From positions 1 through 20,320 of IMG/VR virus record IMGVR_UViG_3300009428_000109: 20,320 nucleotides of DNA; one strand, 5' to 3'. Under the pieces are notes generated by a model, which was given only the letters and a program-made list of their open reading frames with translations, was not told where the DNA came from and made no database searches. Of this stretch, positions 18,717-20,320 are shown piece after piece (the first letter of the stretch is position 1; every line of letters starts with the position of its first letter). Position numbers and translations under genes: made by a program. The DNA comes from a virus.

Positions 18717-19985
18717 ATGGCACAAGTAAATTTAAACGTAACAGAACTAAAAGGATTTGTAAATCATATAATAGAAAACAATAGATTTCTACAGAGTAAT
18801 GGGAAGGGTCCTGTATCTATAGAAGTTGTAGGAGAATCAGGTATTGGTAAAACTTCAACAATAGTAGAACTAGCTGAAGAAAACAACTTAACATTTGTAA
18901 AACTAAATCTTGCTCAGATAGAAGAGTTAGGTGACCTAGTAGGATTTCCTGTTAGACAGTTCCAAATGTATAAGGAGAAAAAAGTAGCAGTGAGTAATAA
19001 TAATGTTAATATGGTTACAGCAGCACAAAGAGCAGCGGGAACTAGTTTAGCTAACTTAAATCAAACTGTTACTAAGAAAGTAGGTCAATGGGTTGATGAG
19101 TTAGCTGTTCAAGAGTTTCTTAAGCAAGGATATAAAATCACAGGTAAGAATAGAATGTCTTATTGTGCTCCTGAATGGATTGCTGATGCTAAGGAAGGTG
19201 GTATCTTATTATTAGATGACTGGAATAGAGCTGACACAAGATTTATTCAAGCAGTTATGGAATTGATAGATAGACAAACTTATATATCATGGACCTTACC
19301 AAAGAACTGGCATATTATATTAACAGCTAACCCGGATAATGGAGACTATATGGTTAACAGTGTAGATTCTGCACAGAAGACTAGGTATGTAACAGCTAAT
19401 CTAAAGTTTGATGTTAATGTATGGGCTCAATGGGCGGAAGGTGCAGGTATAGATTCAAGATGTATTAACTTCTTACTTCTACATCCTGAGTTAGTAACTC
19501 AAGAAACTAATGCTAGATCTATAACAACGTTCTTTAACTCTATATCAAGCTTTGACTCTTTTGAGGATAACCTTAGTATGATTCAGATGATTGGTGAAGG
19601 TAGTGTGGGTGATGCATTTGCATCTATGTTTACAACCTTTATTAATAACAAACTAGACAAACTGGTGACACCAAAAGATTTGTTGACACATGATAATGAG
19701 TCATATATTCTTGGTGAACTTAGATCTTGTATAGGTCAAGATGATACATACCGTGCAGATATTTCTGCTACATTAGCAACAAGGCTCGGTAACTATGCTG
19801 TAGTATATTCTAAAGAAAACACTATTGGACAGAAGCAAACTGATAGATTAGTCTCACTTTGTACAAAAGATTATTTTACTAATGATCTCAAGTATTTAAT
19901 TGTAAGAACAATCTTCAATGGTAATAAAAAGAAGTTTAATAAAATGATGATGAACCCAGACATCGTTAAAATGACAATGAAATAA
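18717..19985 (+). CDS. MoxR-like AAA+ ATPase
   Basis: The 422-aa product has Walker A GESGIGKT (39-46), Walker B GGILLLDDWNRAD (161-173), sensor 1 with ILTANPDNG (201-209) and an Arg-containing QKTRYV (220-225) near the expected arginine finger. Between Walker A and B it has a long insert (about 80-150). This layout fits MoxR/CbbQ-type AAA+ proteins, which form rings and act with a vWA partner; the partner gene is directly upstream. It starts ten bases after the vWA stop. The pair probably remodels a phage or host protein complex; the target is unknown. Confidence 0.85.
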   Translation: MAQVNLNVTELKGFVNHIIENNRFLQSNGKGPVSIEVVGESGIGKTSTIVELAEENNLTFVKLNLAQIEELGDLVGFPVRQFQMYKEKKVAVSNNNVNMVTAAQRAAGTSLANLNQTVTKKVGQWVDELAVQEFLKQGYKITGKNRMSYCAPEWIADAKEGGILLLDDWNRADTRFIQAVMELIDRQTYISWTLPKNWHIILTANPDNGDYMVNSVDSAQKTRYVTANLKFDVNVWAQWAEGAGIDSRCINFLLLHPELVTQETNARSITTFFNSISSFDSFEDNLSMIQMIGEGSVGDAFASMFTTFINNKLDKLVTPKDLLTHDNESYILGELRSCIGQDDTYRADISATLATRLGNYAVVYSKENTIGQKQTDRLVSLCTKDYFTNDLKYLIVRTIFNGNKKKFNKMMMNPDIVKMTMK

Positions 19986-19986
19986 A

Positions 19987-20320
19987 ATGGCAAACAAATC
20001 AGTATATCAAGATTATAATGCTGATGCTTTAACTTACTTTGGATTAGAGAATGACACTATTAATGGTGTCATCTCTTCTTCAGGTGAGGTATCTAAAGTA
20101 TTATGCACTGAAGATCAAACAACATATGAGAAAATACATACTATATTAACGGTCCCTACTGAGGATGACCAAACTTTTAGAACTAAAAAGAAAGCTTTTA
20201 TATTACCTAAGTGTAGTGTATCACAAGATAGATTAAAAGCAGCTCTCAAGGAGCACGGTATAACTGTAACTAATGATTTTGAATTAGCAGATTTAGTTAT
20301 AGGTCATGGAGATATAACGC
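19987..20320 (+). CDS. Partial protein at right edge, possible BRCT-like domain
   Basis: The frame starts one base after the AAA+ stop (TAA, A, ATG) and is open for 111 codons to the edge. It begins MANKSVYQDYNADALTYFGL. Residues about 79-105 (KKKAFILPKCSVSQDRLKAA, then LKEHGITVTNDFELADLVIGH) have the order of a BRCT domain: strand, phosphate-loop-like turn, helix, strand with ADLVI. This comparison is by eye. Its position suggests a member of the vWA/AAA+ cluster or the replication machinery. The C-terminus is beyond the window. Confidence 0.5.
   Translation, partial: MANKSVYQDYNADALTYFGLENDTINGVISSSGEVSKVLCTEDQTTYEKIHTILTVPTEDDQTFRTKKKAFILPKCSVSQDRLKAALKEHGITVTNDFELADLVIGHGDIT

Noticed and set aside
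1-20320. CRISPR array, insertion sequence or integrase/att site
   Set aside because: No regularly spaced repeats, no transposase or recombinase, and no repeated tRNA end was seen.

Overview
The window looks like part of an AT-rich double-stranded DNA phage genome whose host is probably a member of the Bacteroidetes. The phage assignment rests on a peptidoglycan amidase with an N-terminal binding domain, a compact replication and recombination module (DnaB-type helicase, TOPRIM primase, Sak4-like ATPase, probable SSB, RusA, DEAD-type helicase, uracil-DNA glycosylase), a tRNA gene, and dense packing of small, mostly unrecognised genes. The host guess rests on the near absence of Shine-Dalgarno sequences, start codons preceded by A/T-rich leaders, and promoter candidates of the TAnnTTTG type. 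The replication gene set resembles that of crAss-like and other Bacteroidetes phages, but no capsid, portal or terminase gene is visible, so this kinship is inference.

Layout. Bases 1-2575 are a leftward operon: a partial gene at the edge, the amidase, a 101-aa protein, four tiny lysine-rich proteins whose genes overlap as TAATG, and a 102-aa acidic protein. Bases 2576-2825 form a divergent control region. Rightward from 2826 come two paralogous genes (109 and 112 aa), each followed by its own hairpin terminator, then a 427-base gap with a terminator, a promoter-like motif and a strongly foldable RNA element. Next are a lipoprotein/membrane trio (4180-5122), a set of small proteins including a winged-helix protein and a possible acidic-tailed DNA-binding protein (5344-7293), an HNH protein, tRNA-Arg(UCU), and a DEAD-type helicase. 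Several small proteins follow (9512-10707), then one isolated leftward gene (10699-11115).

From 11159 to the right edge lies the replication/repair block: uracil-DNA glycosylase, a DnaA domain IV-like protein, a protein just upstream of DnaB, DnaB, an unknown protein, Sak4-like ATPase, SSB-like protein and a strong terminator. After it come primase, RusA, an unknown protein, a HExxH/von Willebrand A protein, a MoxR-like AAA+ ATPase and a partial gene.

The most unusual signals are a short intergenic motif (AACTGCTCCCTTCCT and close variants, six copies; in three cases 40-44 bases before a start codon and directly after a TAAC-type -10/-7 box), the RNA fold at 4038-4139, the tandem basic micro-proteins, and the metallopeptidase-like/vWA + AAA+ pair. 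Neighbouring genes are often joined by stop-N-ATG, TAATG or ATGA junctions, suggesting translation by termination-reinitiation.
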